Below, in pieces: positions 16,543 through 25,796 of a stretch of DNA of 64,000 nucleotides. The stretch is from JAUWVG01 sp964633715. Lineage in GTDB: Bacteria > Acidobacteriota > Aminicenantia > Aminicenantales > Aminicenantaceae. Position numbers and translations under genes: made by a program. Under the pieces are notes generated by a model that ran no database searches, was not told the DNA's origin, and was given only the letters and a program-made list of their open reading frames with translations. The stretch lies in NCBI GenBank assembly GCA_964633715.1, contig CAZWHQ010000019.1:1-64000 (forward strand), read 5' to 3'. Numbering within the stretch: the stretch's first letter is position 1; each line of letters begins with the position of its first letter.

Positions 16543-16560
16543 TGTGCGCCATTTGTTCTG

Positions 16561-18666
16561 ATGAATTTAGATCTCCGTAAGAAATATAGAGACATTGTAG
16601 ATATTCTTTTTCGGACACCCTTTCGCCGCCTAAAATTATTCCTGCGATATTTGGCTGACAGAGACACCCCTGCCCGCAAGCATCAGATTGAGATTCTGGC
16701 TTTAGATATCCAATCTCATTTGAGTGCAAAGTGCCGGATTTTTAAAAACTATTTTGAACGCAGGAACTACAGTGTGGATCTGGCGCGTGTTCCCCCCTTA
16801 TTGGAAAAACTTCTCTACCGTACGACACCAACTCTGGTCGTACAACCGCAGGATGAGCAAGACATCTCCAGTATTCTGACGTATTGCAATAAAAGAAAAT
16901 TGGCCGTGTTCCCCAGGGGTTCGGGCTCATTCGCCTTTGGAGGTGCCGTTCCCACCAAAAATGGGATTGTCATAGATTGTTCCCCGATGATGTCCATCAT
17001 AGAAATAGATACAAAAAAGTTATCGGTTCGTGTGCAGCCAGGAGCACGATGGGCTGATGTCGTGAAAAAACTTGAATCCTTTGGATTGATCCCCAAAACA
17101 ACCCCGACAAGTCTGTTTTCAACCGTAGCCGGCTGGATAGCAACAGGAGGGCTGGGCCTCCACAGTTATGCCTATGGGCCTGTTTTTGATTCTGTACTTG
17201 GAGTCCATGTTGTCCGCCCGGATGGAACTATCGAAGAACTGGATGCGCAAAACCCATCTATTAAAAACCTGTTTGGAACCGAGGGACAATTTGGGATCCT
17301 GACCGAGATCACTCTGCGTGTTCGACCTAAGCCTCAATACAACGGCAATTGTTTGCTTGTCTTTGAATCCCCAAACCAATCCCTAATTTTTTTAAAAAAT
17401 CTCACCAGCAGTGATCACAGTCCTTCACATGTTGTCCTTTTTGACAAAGAATACATGATTAAAGAAAATGCTCTCTTCCACGATTTTTATGGCTTAAAAG
17501 AATCCATTGTCCCGGAACAGGATCTCGCTCTTTTGCACTTCGAGACACAGGAATCTCAAAAGAAATTTATCGCCTCTCTAAATGGAAGCCACACTCAGGT
17601 AGAAGAGAATACCACGGCCTCTTTTTTTCTCTGGGCAGACCGCTATTTCCCCCTTAAGGCACAGCGGATCGGCCCCGGACTATTAGGTACGGAAGTTGTC
17701 CTGCCAGAAAAACGACTTCTGCTTTACATGGCAAAGGTTCGGAGGCTCGCAAAGCGGTTCAAGGTGTATCCAGCCTTTGAAGTGATAGTCAGCCGCAAAG
17801 GAAAAACTGTCTCATATCTGGTGATGATCTCTTTTAGTTGTGATTACAAAAAAGCTTTTCATTATGGGCTGAGTCTCCTTCTTATCCAATTGATAGTCCG
17901 GTTGGCCACACGGTGTGGGGGCTACCCATACGGAATTGGAATCTGGAATACGCCTTTTGTTAAAAACAAGTACAGTCGAGATCGTCTGAACAGACTTGAA
18001 AATTTAAAAATAAATCTAGATCAAAACAACACGCTCAATCCTTATAAATTCTTTAAAATAAAGGGGCGATTCTTCGGTATCCCCTCCCTTCTCCTGCATC
18101 CAAACATTTTCCCTATGATTTTGGCAGCTGCACATTTTCTCTCCCCTGTACTGGGTTCTTTTACGGCTCTTATACGGCCAACACAACAGAAATATTGGAT
18201 CGTTCCCAATAAGGAAGAAAATCAAGGAAAAAACCTTTTAAATCAAAGTTTTTTACGCTGCACTTCTTGCGGTTCATGTGTCTCAGTCTGTCCGGCTTAT
18301 TTTATCACCCAAAACGAATTGGTGACTGGAAGAACAAAACTCCGTTTAGCTGAAGCCATGATAAACGGACTTGAAGTCAACCAAAGGGAAGCCCAAACGA
18401 CATTTTTATGTCTACACTGTGGATTATGTGAGGAAGTCTGCCAGACACGGTTGCCGCTCCGTGAATGTTACCTTGTTTTAGAGAACTGGATTGAAGAACA
18501 GTTTGGGGCTCCAGATGAAATTGTGTCAAAATTTATCGAGGAGCTGGACAGCCAAAGAAATTTGATCTCCAATGTTTTTGGTCTTGAAGTTCCAGAATGG
18601 TCTCCAGGAGATTCTGTCTCAAGAGTTCCGGTCGTAGAACAATTGACCAAGGTAAATCCAAAATGA
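16561..18666 (+). CDS. FAD-linked oxidase with C-terminal 4Fe-4S domain
   Basis: A 701-residue protein. Residues about 90-270 form an FAD-binding type 4 domain (PRGSGSFAFGGAVPTKNG, GLGLHSYAYGPVFDSVLG, LFGTEGQFGILTEI), followed by the cap/oxidase domain of the GlcD and D-lactate dehydrogenase group. Near residue 566 and 616 there are two CxxCxxC-x3-C motifs (CTSCGSCVSVC and CLHCGLCEEVC) that bind 4Fe-4S clusters. A hydrophobic stretch lies near residues 510-530. Such fused proteins oxidise 2-hydroxy acids and pass electrons to iron-sulfur partners. Its stop overlaps the start of the next gene (ATGA), so the two are made together. The real substrate is not evident. Confidence 0.82.
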   Translation: MNLDLRKKYRDIVDILFRTPFRRLKLFLRYLADRDTPARKHQIEILALDIQSHLSAKCRIFKNYFERRNYSVDLARVPPLLEKLLYRTTPTLVVQPQDEQDISSILTYCNKRKLAVFPRGSGSFAFGGAVPTKNGIVIDCSPMMSIIEIDTKKLSVRVQPGARWADVVKKLESFGLIPKTTPTSLFSTVAGWIATGGLGLHSYAYGPVFDSVLGVHVVRPDGTIEELDAQNPSIKNLFGTEGQFGILTEITLRVRPKPQYNGNCLLVFESPNQSLIFLKNLTSSDHSPSHVVLFDKEYMIKENALFHDFYGLKESIVPEQDLALLHFETQESQKKFIASLNGSHTQVEENTTASFFLWADRYFPLKAQRIGPGLLGTEVVLPEKRLLLYMAKVRRLAKRFKVYPAFEVIVSRKGKTVSYLVMISFSCDYKKAFHYGLSLLLIQLIVRLATRCGGYPYGIGIWNTPFVKNKYSRDRLNRLENLKINLDQNNTLNPYKFFKIKGRFFGIPSLLLHPNIFPMILAAAHFLSPVLGSFTALIRPTQQKYWIVPNKEENQGKNLLNQSFLRCTSCGSCVSVCPAYFITQNELVTGRTKLRLAEAMINGLEVNQREAQTTFLCLHCGLCEEVCQTRLPLRECYLVLENWIEEQFGAPDEIVSKFIEELDSQRNLISNVFGLEVPEWSPGDSVSRVPVVEQLTKVNPK

Positions 18667-21542
18667 TCCGGACCCTCAAGCTCAAACCCAGGCCCACTCT
18701 TTCACGGAATCCCATTGTGGTCCCTTATCAAGTCCTGCGCAGCGGCCGCTGTATAAACTGCGGTACATGCATTGAGGCCTGTATTTATGATTGCCACTTT
18801 AGGTCTGAAGAAGATTCTCGAATCATGTCTGATCCCAAAGAAAACTGCTGCAGGAATTGTTTTGCCTGCATCATGCAATGCCCACGAGAGGCTCTCAGCA
18901 TGCAAACCAATAAACAGTACCTCGCTTTAGGAGACAAAACCTATACACCCGACCGAATCCGTTCCATCCTTGAACAAGCAGAACAGGGGAAAATTCCAGT
19001 AAGTGGAGCAGGGTACCCCGGACATTTTGGAGGAGAATACTACGATAATATTTGGACAGATATGTCTGAGATCGTACGCCCCACCCGTGACGGTATCCAT
19101 GGAAGGGAACACATCTCAACTTCAGTCACAATGGGACGGATGGTTTGCGATTTGTGTGGGATGGTGTTCGATAGAGATGGAAATCTCAAATCTCAAATCC
19201 CCATAAACAGAGAAATACCGCTGCCAGTGATTTTTGGAGTGATGCCTTTTTTCCCCGGCAAAATAGCGTTGTCATCCCTTGCGCTCGCTGCGAATAAACT
19301 TAGCACCTATTTGACGTTACCTGTGGACGATATCTCCGATGAACTGAAAGATTATTACAGTCATCTTCTTATCCGATTAAAACCAAAAGATATAGAAAAG
19401 TATAGATCCATTCTTGAATGGGCAACCATCATCGAGTTTGATCCCGATGGAGATCCCATTGAAGGAATCTCCCATGTAAAAGACATCAATCCTAACGTGC
19501 TCACAGTCATCAATGTTCCTGTTTCAAAAAATGTGGAGAGAACAATTCTCCAATTCGCACAAAAAGGTGCGGAGTGTGTGCATTTATCCGCCGATATCCA
19601 TGCTCTAGGAAAAAACGGCCTCTTTTTATTGGAGGCTCTCCACAATTCCCATTTATTGCTGGTTGAGGAAGGTCTGCGCGACCGAATAACACTTGTGGCC
19701 TCAGGAGGAATCTCTGCAGCTGAACATGTCCCAAAAACGATTATAATGGGCGCAGATATCGTTAAAATCGATGTCCCTTTATTGATAGCGATGGACACAG
19801 TGAGATGGAATTCAGGTCAAAACCAAGACCGCATCCCCTGTCCCAACGAGATTGAAGAGCTCGATCCAAGGTGGGGTGCATCACGTGTGATAAACCTTAT
19901 GCTTTCCTGGAGAGACCAGCTTCTGGAGATCCTTGGGGCCATGGGATTGAGAGATGTCAGAAGGTCGCGTGGAGAAACCGGCCGGGCCATTTTTGCAGAC
20001 AAAGCCTATATAAATTTTAAAGAGCGGCTCAAAAAACGGCCAAAGAAGGGGTTTTTTTCCAAGGTTCCACATACGGGATTAAAAGAAGTCGGACCGATAC
20101 AAACCGACGACATCCCAGACCGCTTCCCATCAAAGCCAGGAGCCTGGCGTATTGTGGTGGACCACAGCCGCTGTACAGACTGTTGTTTGTGTGTCGATAG
20201 CTGTAAATATGGCGTCCACAGGAGAATCGAAGGTAAAATCTCCCTTGAAGAACCCCTTCACAGCCGGTGTATCGGTATATCATGTAAAAACAACGATTGG
20301 TGTTGTGTCCATGTCTGCCCCTGGGACGCTTTGGAGATCATCAAAGATCCAGTTGATTCAGTCCTGGGCGATTCTCGATGGACACCTGAGCTCCTGCGTG
20401 AAACATGGCAGATGGCTCGAAACGGTTCCGGATCAAGTTTAAAGCCAAATAAGCAGATCGGAGAATCGGGAGGAGGTTTCGACACCATGAGGCTGGCCAC
20501 ATCCATCAAGGGAATACAGCCGGTTGAAGGACCCATCAATTTGTCCATTCCTCTAAACAGACGTCAGATTGGACCAAAGATGAGCCTCTCTCTCCCCTTC
20601 TATGGTGGCGGAATGTCCTATGGGTCCATATCTCTTAATGTAATGAAGGGACGGGCCATGGCCGCCAAAAAGATGGGGATTCTGACATGTACGGGTGAAG
20701 GAGGTTATCCAGATGACTTGATTCCCTATTCCGATTACATCATCACTCAGGTTGCAACAGGATTATTCGGTGTACGCGAGGAGACCATTCGCCGTGCCCC
20801 CATGGTTGAGTTTAAATATGCTCAGGGGGCAAAACCAGGTTTGGGCGGTCACCTTTTAGGCGAAAAGAATACGCCAGAGGTGGCCTTGATGCGGGAGGCT
20901 GTACCAGGCACAAATTTGTTCTCGCCATTTCCGTTCCACAGCGTCTATTCTGTGGAGGACCATAAAAAACATGTAGATTGGATCCGTTCAATTCAACCAA
21001 ATGTGCTTGTTTCAGTAAAAGTCTCTACACCCGGAGATGTGGACATGGTGGCCGTGGGCAGCTACTATGCAGGCGCAAATGTGATCCATCTCGATGGAGC
21101 TTACGGTGGAACCGGAGCTGCTCCGGATATCGCAAAAAAAAATATCGCCCAACCTATAGAATATGCCACTGCGCAAACGCATGAATTTTTAGTCAAGGAA
21201 GGGATCCGCGAAAAAGTTGTTCTCATTGCAAGTGGAGGCATTCGGACTGGAGAAGACATTTTAAAGACTATTGCCCTGGGTGCGGATGGCGTTGTGGTTG
21301 GTACGGCAGAGCTGGTGGCAATAGACTGTGTCCGCTGCGGCAATTGTGAACGGGACAGGGGCTGCCCAAACGGCATCGCCACAACAGATCCTTTGCTGGA
21401 AATCCAGATGACGGCCGAATGGATTTGTGGTCGGATTTGCAACTTGTATAAAAGCTGGTCCATCTCTATTGAGCAGCGCCTCCGCCAGCTGGGAATGAAC
21501 GACATACGGCAGCTCCGTGGCCGATGGGATCTTTTGTCATGA
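18663..21542 (+). CDS. Glutamate synthase FMN subunit with two ferredoxin modules and a duplicated barrel
   Basis: Starts at ATG 18663 in an ATGA overlap and has 959 residues. Order of domains: an 8-Cys ferredoxin (Cys at about 30-40 and 63-73), a degenerate glutamate-synthase-like barrel (about 160-415), a second ferredoxin module (from about residue 502), and a canonical GltB FMN barrel (about 630-910) with GGGMSYGSIS, GAKPGLGGHL, LDGAYGGTGAAP and the 3Fe-4S ligand region CVRCGNCERDRGC. The first barrel retains the GGISAAEHVPKTIIMGAD and GLRDVRRSRGETG elements but has lost most of the cluster Cys. The enzyme transfers ammonia to 2-oxoglutarate. The ferredoxin modules suggest electrons come from ferredoxin or the FAD oxidase and not NADPH. 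Confidence 0.88.
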   Translation: MIRTLKLKPRPTLSRNPIVVPYQVLRSGRCINCGTCIEACIYDCHFRSEEDSRIMSDPKENCCRNCFACIMQCPREALSMQTNKQYLALGDKTYTPDRIRSILEQAEQGKIPVSGAGYPGHFGGEYYDNIWTDMSEIVRPTRDGIHGREHISTSVTMGRMVCDLCGMVFDRDGNLKSQIPINREIPLPVIFGVMPFFPGKIALSSLALAANKLSTYLTLPVDDISDELKDYYSHLLIRLKPKDIEKYRSILEWATIIEFDPDGDPIEGISHVKDINPNVLTVINVPVSKNVERTILQFAQKGAECVHLSADIHALGKNGLFLLEALHNSHLLLVEEGLRDRITLVASGGISAAEHVPKTIIMGADIVKIDVPLLIAMDTVRWNSGQNQDRIPCPNEIEELDPRWGASRVINLMLSWRDQLLEILGAMGLRDVRRSRGETGRAIFADKAYINFKERLKKRPKKGFFSKVPHTGLKEVGPIQTDDIPDRFPSKPGAWRIVVDHSRCTDCCLCVDSCKYGVHRRIEGKISLEEPLHSRCIGISCKNNDWCCVHVCPWDALEIIKDPVDSVLGDSRWTPELLRETWQMARNGSGSSLKPNKQIGESGGGFDTMRLATSIKGIQPVEGPINLSIPLNRRQIGPKMSLSLPFYGGGMSYGSISLNVMKGRAMAAKKMGILTCTGEGGYPDDLIPYSDYIITQVATGLFGVREETIRRAPMVEFKYAQGAKPGLGGHLLGEKNTPEVALMREAVPGTNLFSPFPFHSVYSVEDHKKHVDWIRSIQPNVLVSVKVSTPGDVDMVAVGSYYAGANVIHLDGAYGGTGAAPDIAKKNIAQPIEYATAQTHEFLVKEGIREKVVLIASGGIRTGEDILKTIALGADGVVVGTAELVAIDCVRCGNCERDRGCPNGIATTDPLLEIQMTAEWICGRICNLYKSWSISIEQRLRQLGMNDIRQLRGRWDLLS

Positions 21543-24157
21543 ATCCAGAGATAGTATCTTCAAACATCGCCGAGGCCATAACAGAATCTCGTAGAAATCT
21601 GGTTAGAGGATCCTCCCTCGGACAAAAACGTTCTCTAGAGGGGGGCTGTGGTGTTATCGGAATCATCGGCAGTGAAAAATTAAAGGGCAGAAACATCATT
21701 CGTCCCTGTGAACAGATGAGAAACAGGGGAAACGGAAAAGGTGGAGGAGTGGCGGCTGTCGGATTATTCGATAACTATAGGAGTCACTATGCCCTCCATA
21801 TTTCCTATCTTGAAGAAAATGTTCGACGTGCGGTCGAAAAAGAACATGTATTTTCAGTATTTGATGTTTCCCATGCTGAAAAACAGACAAGTTTAGACGA
21901 TTATCGCGATGCCGGACTTGAAGTTAAACCTCCTCTTGTTTGGCGGTATTTTGTGAGAGTTAAACCTGAGAAGCTGGAAATCTATGCAGAACAGAATAAC
22001 ATCACGGATATTCAGGCAGCAGAACATGAATTTATTTTCCAAAACAGCTTTCGTTTGAATTCCAATTATTATGTGGACAAAAAGAATCCTCGCGCTTTTG
22101 TCCTGTCTCACAGCCAAGATTTGATGATCCTTAAAGGTGTGGGCTATGCTGAAGAAATCGCTCGTTATTACTGTTTAGAAGACATCTCGGCCCATCTCTG
22201 GATTGGACATCAAAGATATCCAACAAGAGGAAGGGTGTGGCATCCCGGTGGGGCTCATCCTTTTGTCGGTTTGAACGAGGCTTTGGTACACAATGGAGAT
22301 TTTGCCAATTACCATGCCGTGTGTGAATACCTCCGCCAGTGGGGAGTTGTTCCGCAGTTCACGACAGATACAGAAGTGGCGGTTTTACTGTTTGACCTTT
22401 ACTCCCGCGTGCTTGGATATCCCTTAGAACATGTGATAGAAGCTCTTGCTCCGACACCCAAAGGTGATTTTGAGAGGCTCTCCAAAAAGCGGCAGCGAAT
22501 ATTTAGAGCCATCCAGACCGCTCATATTCACGGATCACCGGACGGCCCATGGTTCTTTATAGTTGCTCGTGTTGAGCCTAAGACAGGGGCTCCACAGCTT
22601 ATAGGTATTACTGATGTTTCCATGCTGAGACCACAAGTCTTTTGTTTTTATGAGGGTGAAAACAAGAGTTTTGGGGCTATCGCCAGCGAAAAACAGGCAC
22701 TTGATGCTTTTTTTGAAAATATTTCAGCTGAAGATAATTCTATTCCTCCGAGAGCCGATCGTTACTGGGCGGCTCGAGGTGGAAGCTGTACGGATGGCGG
22801 CGCTTTTGTGTACACTCTGAACAAAACAAACAACACAAATATCCTTGATGTGTTTGATAAGTTTGGCAATCAGATAAGAGGGAAAATCCTCCCGGATCCT
22901 CAAAAAGATAAAAACTCAAAACCCATACAGATTAAAAGTCAAAAAAACGGAAAGGATCGAATAAAGGATAGATTAGTTGAGGAATTTCACCGCGATTCCA
23001 TACCGTCTGTGGAAACTCAGAGTACAAAGATGTTTAAAAAGCTCAGGAATCTTCTTCAAGAGAGCCGATATGCGGATTTTTCTAAAAAAGTCCAGGATCT
23101 CTTAAAAAAAGAGGACATTCAGGATGTCCTAGAAATTTTGGCTTTGCTTCAAAATTTTCACTGGGATCCCAAGAAAGGCCAACACACTTTTCAGCTCAGT
23201 GCCATTTCAAACTCTATATATACTATGCTGGACTCCATCCCTTTGCCGGCAACAACAGCAACGCGAGCATTGTTACGCCTCACTGCCAAACAAGCATGGG
23301 AACAGACATTCCCTTTACCAAACACATCCTCTGATACATTGGTGATTGATGCAGAAAAATTTCCAAATGAGGGTCCTGAAGCTGTTTCCAGAGTTATAGC
23401 CAGTGCCAAATCCTTGGGTTGGCGGAATTTTATTGTTTACCGCTGTACAGGGGACCGGTTTATAGGTTGCGGGCTCGGTTCAAAAACACAGGATGTGCGT
23501 ATCGATGTATTTGGTTCCAGCGGAGATTACTTGGGCAGCGGCTTAGATGGGGCTCAGATTTATGTCCACGGTGACGCACAAGACCAGGTTGGTCAGATCC
23601 TTAAATCTGGGAAAATTGTCATCTATGGGGATGTTGGACAAACTTTTCTCTACGGAGCAAAAGGAGGGGAAGCGTACGTTTTGGGATCGGCAGCAGGACG
23701 GCCTCTAATAAACGCCGTTGGCCGTATCCGGGCAATCATCAACGGGACATGTCTTGATTACTGCGCAGAAAGTTTTATGGCCGGCGCACAGACGGGGGGA
23801 GGTTTTGTGATCATCAATGGGTTGGCCTTTGATGAACGAGGTGAAGTTCTGGGATTGGAAATGAAATATCCAGGCAATAACCTGTTTTCCCTGGCCTCAG
23901 GGGGAGCTTGTTACCTCAACGATCCTTACCAAACGGTGACGGAAAACCAGCTGAATGGAGCCGAGTTCATTGCCTTCAGGCGAGAGGATTGGAACACGAT
24001 CCTTCCCTATCTGCAGGAGAATGAAAAATTCTTTGGGATCAGTATTCGGCACGATGTGCTGAAGGTAGACGGCGTTCTTCAATGGCCAGAAGAAGTGTTC
24101 CGTAAAATTATAGCCAGCAGAGAAACACAAGAGTTGGATTGGACTTCTCTCGATTAA
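21539..24157 (+). CDS. Glutamate synthase glutaminase plus GXGXG subunit
   Basis: An 872-residue protein beginning at ATG 21539 in an ATGA overlap. The N-terminal part is a class II glutamine amidotransferase: candidate nucleophile Cys37 in GGCGVIGIIG, then HQRYPTRG, HNGDFANY and TDTEV. The Cys lies after about 36 residues, so a propeptide must be removed to expose it, as in GltB. After a variable linker the C-terminal third (from about residue 640) is the GXGXG beta-helix of GltB, with GLGSKTQDVRIDVFGSSGDYLGSGL. Normally both parts and the FMN barrel are one polypeptide; here they are split between two genes. No NADPH-dependent small subunit gene follows. Confidence 0.87.
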   Translation: MNPEIVSSNIAEAITESRRNLVRGSSLGQKRSLEGGCGVIGIIGSEKLKGRNIIRPCEQMRNRGNGKGGGVAAVGLFDNYRSHYALHISYLEENVRRAVEKEHVFSVFDVSHAEKQTSLDDYRDAGLEVKPPLVWRYFVRVKPEKLEIYAEQNNITDIQAAEHEFIFQNSFRLNSNYYVDKKNPRAFVLSHSQDLMILKGVGYAEEIARYYCLEDISAHLWIGHQRYPTRGRVWHPGGAHPFVGLNEALVHNGDFANYHAVCEYLRQWGVVPQFTTDTEVAVLLFDLYSRVLGYPLEHVIEALAPTPKGDFERLSKKRQRIFRAIQTAHIHGSPDGPWFFIVARVEPKTGAPQLIGITDVSMLRPQVFCFYEGENKSFGAIASEKQALDAFFENISAEDNSIPPRADRYWAARGGSCTDGGAFVYTLNKTNNTNILDVFDKFGNQIRGKILPDPQKDKNSKPIQIKSQKNGKDRIKDRLVEEFHRDSIPSVETQSTKMFKKLRNLLQESRYADFSKKVQDLLKKEDIQDVLEILALLQNFHWDPKKGQHTFQLSAISNSIYTMLDSIPLPATTATRALLRLTAKQAWEQTFPLPNTSSDTLVIDAEKFPNEGPEAVSRVIASAKSLGWRNFIVYRCTGDRFIGCGLGSKTQDVRIDVFGSSGDYLGSGLDGAQIYVHGDAQDQVGQILKSGKIVIYGDVGQTFLYGAKGGEAYVLGSAAGRPLINAVGRIRAIINGTCLDYCAESFMAGAQTGGGFVIINGLAFDERGEVLGLEMKYPGNNLFSLASGGACYLNDPYQTVTENQLNGAEFIAFRREDWNTILPYLQENEKFFGISIRHDVLKVDGVLQWPEEVFRKIIASRETQELDWTSLD

Positions 24158-24206
24158 AGTTGCTTGAATTTAATGAGCGGCGAATCTTAATTTTTTCTAC
24201 TGGATA

Positions 24207-24764
24207 TTATCTTGTAATGGTCCATTCATATTCAAAATCGACAAGAACGGAAATTGTGGTTGTGGCGACTGTCGTTTCAGCGGTTGTTTTAGCCTCAAGT
24301 TGGTGGTCTCCATAGGGCACATGTTCCAGAGTCGCATCACTTTGATCCTCTATAGTTCCCGAATAAATATTATCGTCGCCAAAATTGTCATAAATACCGA
24401 GTGTTTCTCCATAATTATTTATAATTTTAATTTTTGCAGAACTCAAGACATGCCAGGTATAAATTCTGTTGAATATAACGGACAGTGTCTCACCCGCCAC
24501 AAATATATCTGACCCTTTTCTCCTTGCTTCGAGTTCATATGTCCCATCTTCAAGCTCCTCGACCTTAAATGACTCTTCATACTCGAGAGAGAATTTATAA
24601 ACACCATCAAGATAAAAATCTACCGCTAGACCACAATCATTTACGACCTCAATTATTGCGTCAGGAATAGGGATTTTCTTGCACCCGTTGATACCCAATA
24701 GAAGGCCACACACACAGGCAAGAATTCCAAATGTCTGCAGCTTCTTTTTAAACACTTTTTCCAT
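24207..24764 (-). CDS. Putative lipoprotein, beta-rich
   Basis: A 185-residue protein with a lipoprotein signal ending in GINGC (lipobox Cys near residue 28). The mature part contains two similar units, each beginning with an IIEVVNDCG or IKIINNYGE strand and ending in a DGTYELEARRKG or YGDHQLEAKTTAE strand, which suggests an internal duplication of a small beta-sandwich. No homologous family is recognised. It lies between the glutamate synthase operon (convergent) and an amidohydrolase relic (divergent). Confidence 0.65.
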   Translation of the reverse strand: MEKVFKKKLQTFGILACVCGLLLGINGCKKIPIPDAIIEVVNDCGLAVDFYLDGVYKFSLEYEESFKVEELEDGTYELEARRKGSDIFVAGETLSVIFNRIYTWHVLSSAKIKIINNYGETLGIYDNFGDDNIYSGTIEDQSDATLEHVPYGDHQLEAKTTAETTVATTTISVLVDFEYEWTITR

Positions 24765-24935
24765 TGTCTAAACCTCTTTTTATGTTCACCTATTTGGACA
24801 ATTGAGTCAACAGTTTTATTCCCGAAACATATTGAAAACCTTAGAATTGATGAAGTTGAATAGATTGTGATAGAGTTTGATTGGGTATTCGAAAGACAAA
24901 GTTTAATCTTGAAGGAGGATTCAAATGGATAAAAA

Positions 24936-25274
24936 ATGGCCTTTGGGACGGACTATGCGGTTGAGCCTCTCGATCCTTTGGAGGGATTATATGCAGCTGT
25001 AACCAGAAAGGACAGAGCGGGAGAACCCGGAGAGGGATGGTTCCCTGATCAGAAATTAACAATGGAAGAAGCTATAGAACTTTATACTTTTGGCTCTGCT
25101 TATTCAGAATTTATGGAGGACCGAAAAGGAATCATCAAAAAAGACTATTTGGGTGATGTGGTTATATTTAACAATGATCTGTTTACGATTCCTGTTGATC
25201 AGATCATGTCTGCAAAAGTCGATTACACTATTGTCGGTGGAAAGATCGTCTATCAAAGACCCGGTGCGCAATAA
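24936..25274 (+). pseudogene. C-terminal relic of an amidohydrolase (YtcJ-type)
   Basis: The frame encodes about 112 residues matching the end of the amidohydrolase family 3: FGTDYAVEPLDPLEGLYAAVTR, then LTMEEAIELYT and GKIVYQR. The rest of the enzyme (over 400 residues, with the metal ligands) is missing. A strong ribosome binding site (GAAGGAGGA) and an ATG at 24925 lie just upstream but are out of frame with the relic, as expected if an internal deletion fused the gene's start to its end. It overlaps the convergent DUF1858 gene by 22 bases. Confidence 0.7.
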
Positions 25275-25795
25275 AAATAGCTTTTATATACGTCTTTAGT
25301 CTCTTCTTTGGACCAAACCAAATATCCTTGCTTTTCAGCCTGTTCAATCAGAGGGGCAGGGAGAAAAGGTGAAGTGAGTTCATAGATTTCATTACTCTTG
25401 AGATTTTGGCATTCTCTCAAAACCCGTTGAATAGGCTCTTGACCTGATTCGAGAAGGGGTCGAATATCCAAACTCGAAACAATCTTAGACTCTGACAACC
25501 AAGAAGGCTTGTCCTTTGTTGGTGTTTTCACAGAACCATTGGAAATAAACTTCTCCTGGATTCCGGCTTCTGCTCTCAACCTGTTGATCATTTCTGGAAG
25601 TGAAACTTTTCCCAACGCGGCCACTTGGCGGACCGTTGCCACTTTGGCCACTGTCCTTCTGAGTACAGGATTGCGAAGCTTTTTAAATTCAGGAGCCATC
25701 TTTATCAAGACATCTTCCAGTTGGGGATATTGGTCCAAAAGAGCGCCAATCTTTGTCTCCGGTGTTAGCTGGAAGCCTGAATTCGTTTTATTCAA
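25253..25795 (-). CDS. DUF1858/DUF2249 domain protein
   Basis: A 180-residue protein. Residues about 8-75 match the DUF1858 pattern (LTPETKIGALLDQYPQLEDVL, then LRRTVAKVATVRQVAALGKV), a helical domain commonly found beside hemerythrin-like and nitrogen-oxide response proteins. The C-terminal half resembles DUF2249 (LDIRPLLESGQEPI, ending KSYFYC). Its start lies 1 base after the stop of the DUF438 gene, so the two are translationally linked. The partner's domains suggest a role in metal-cluster repair or nitric oxide/redox response; that is inference. Confidence 0.8.
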   Translation of the reverse strand: MNKTNSGFQLTPETKIGALLDQYPQLEDVLIKMAPEFKKLRNPVLRRTVAKVATVRQVAALGKVSLPEMINRLRAEAGIQEKFISNGSVKTPTKDKPSWLSESKIVSSLDIRPLLESGQEPIQRVLRECQNLKSNEIYELTSPFLPAPLIEQAEKQGYLVWSKEETKDVYKSYFYCAPGL

Positions 25796-25796
25796 T

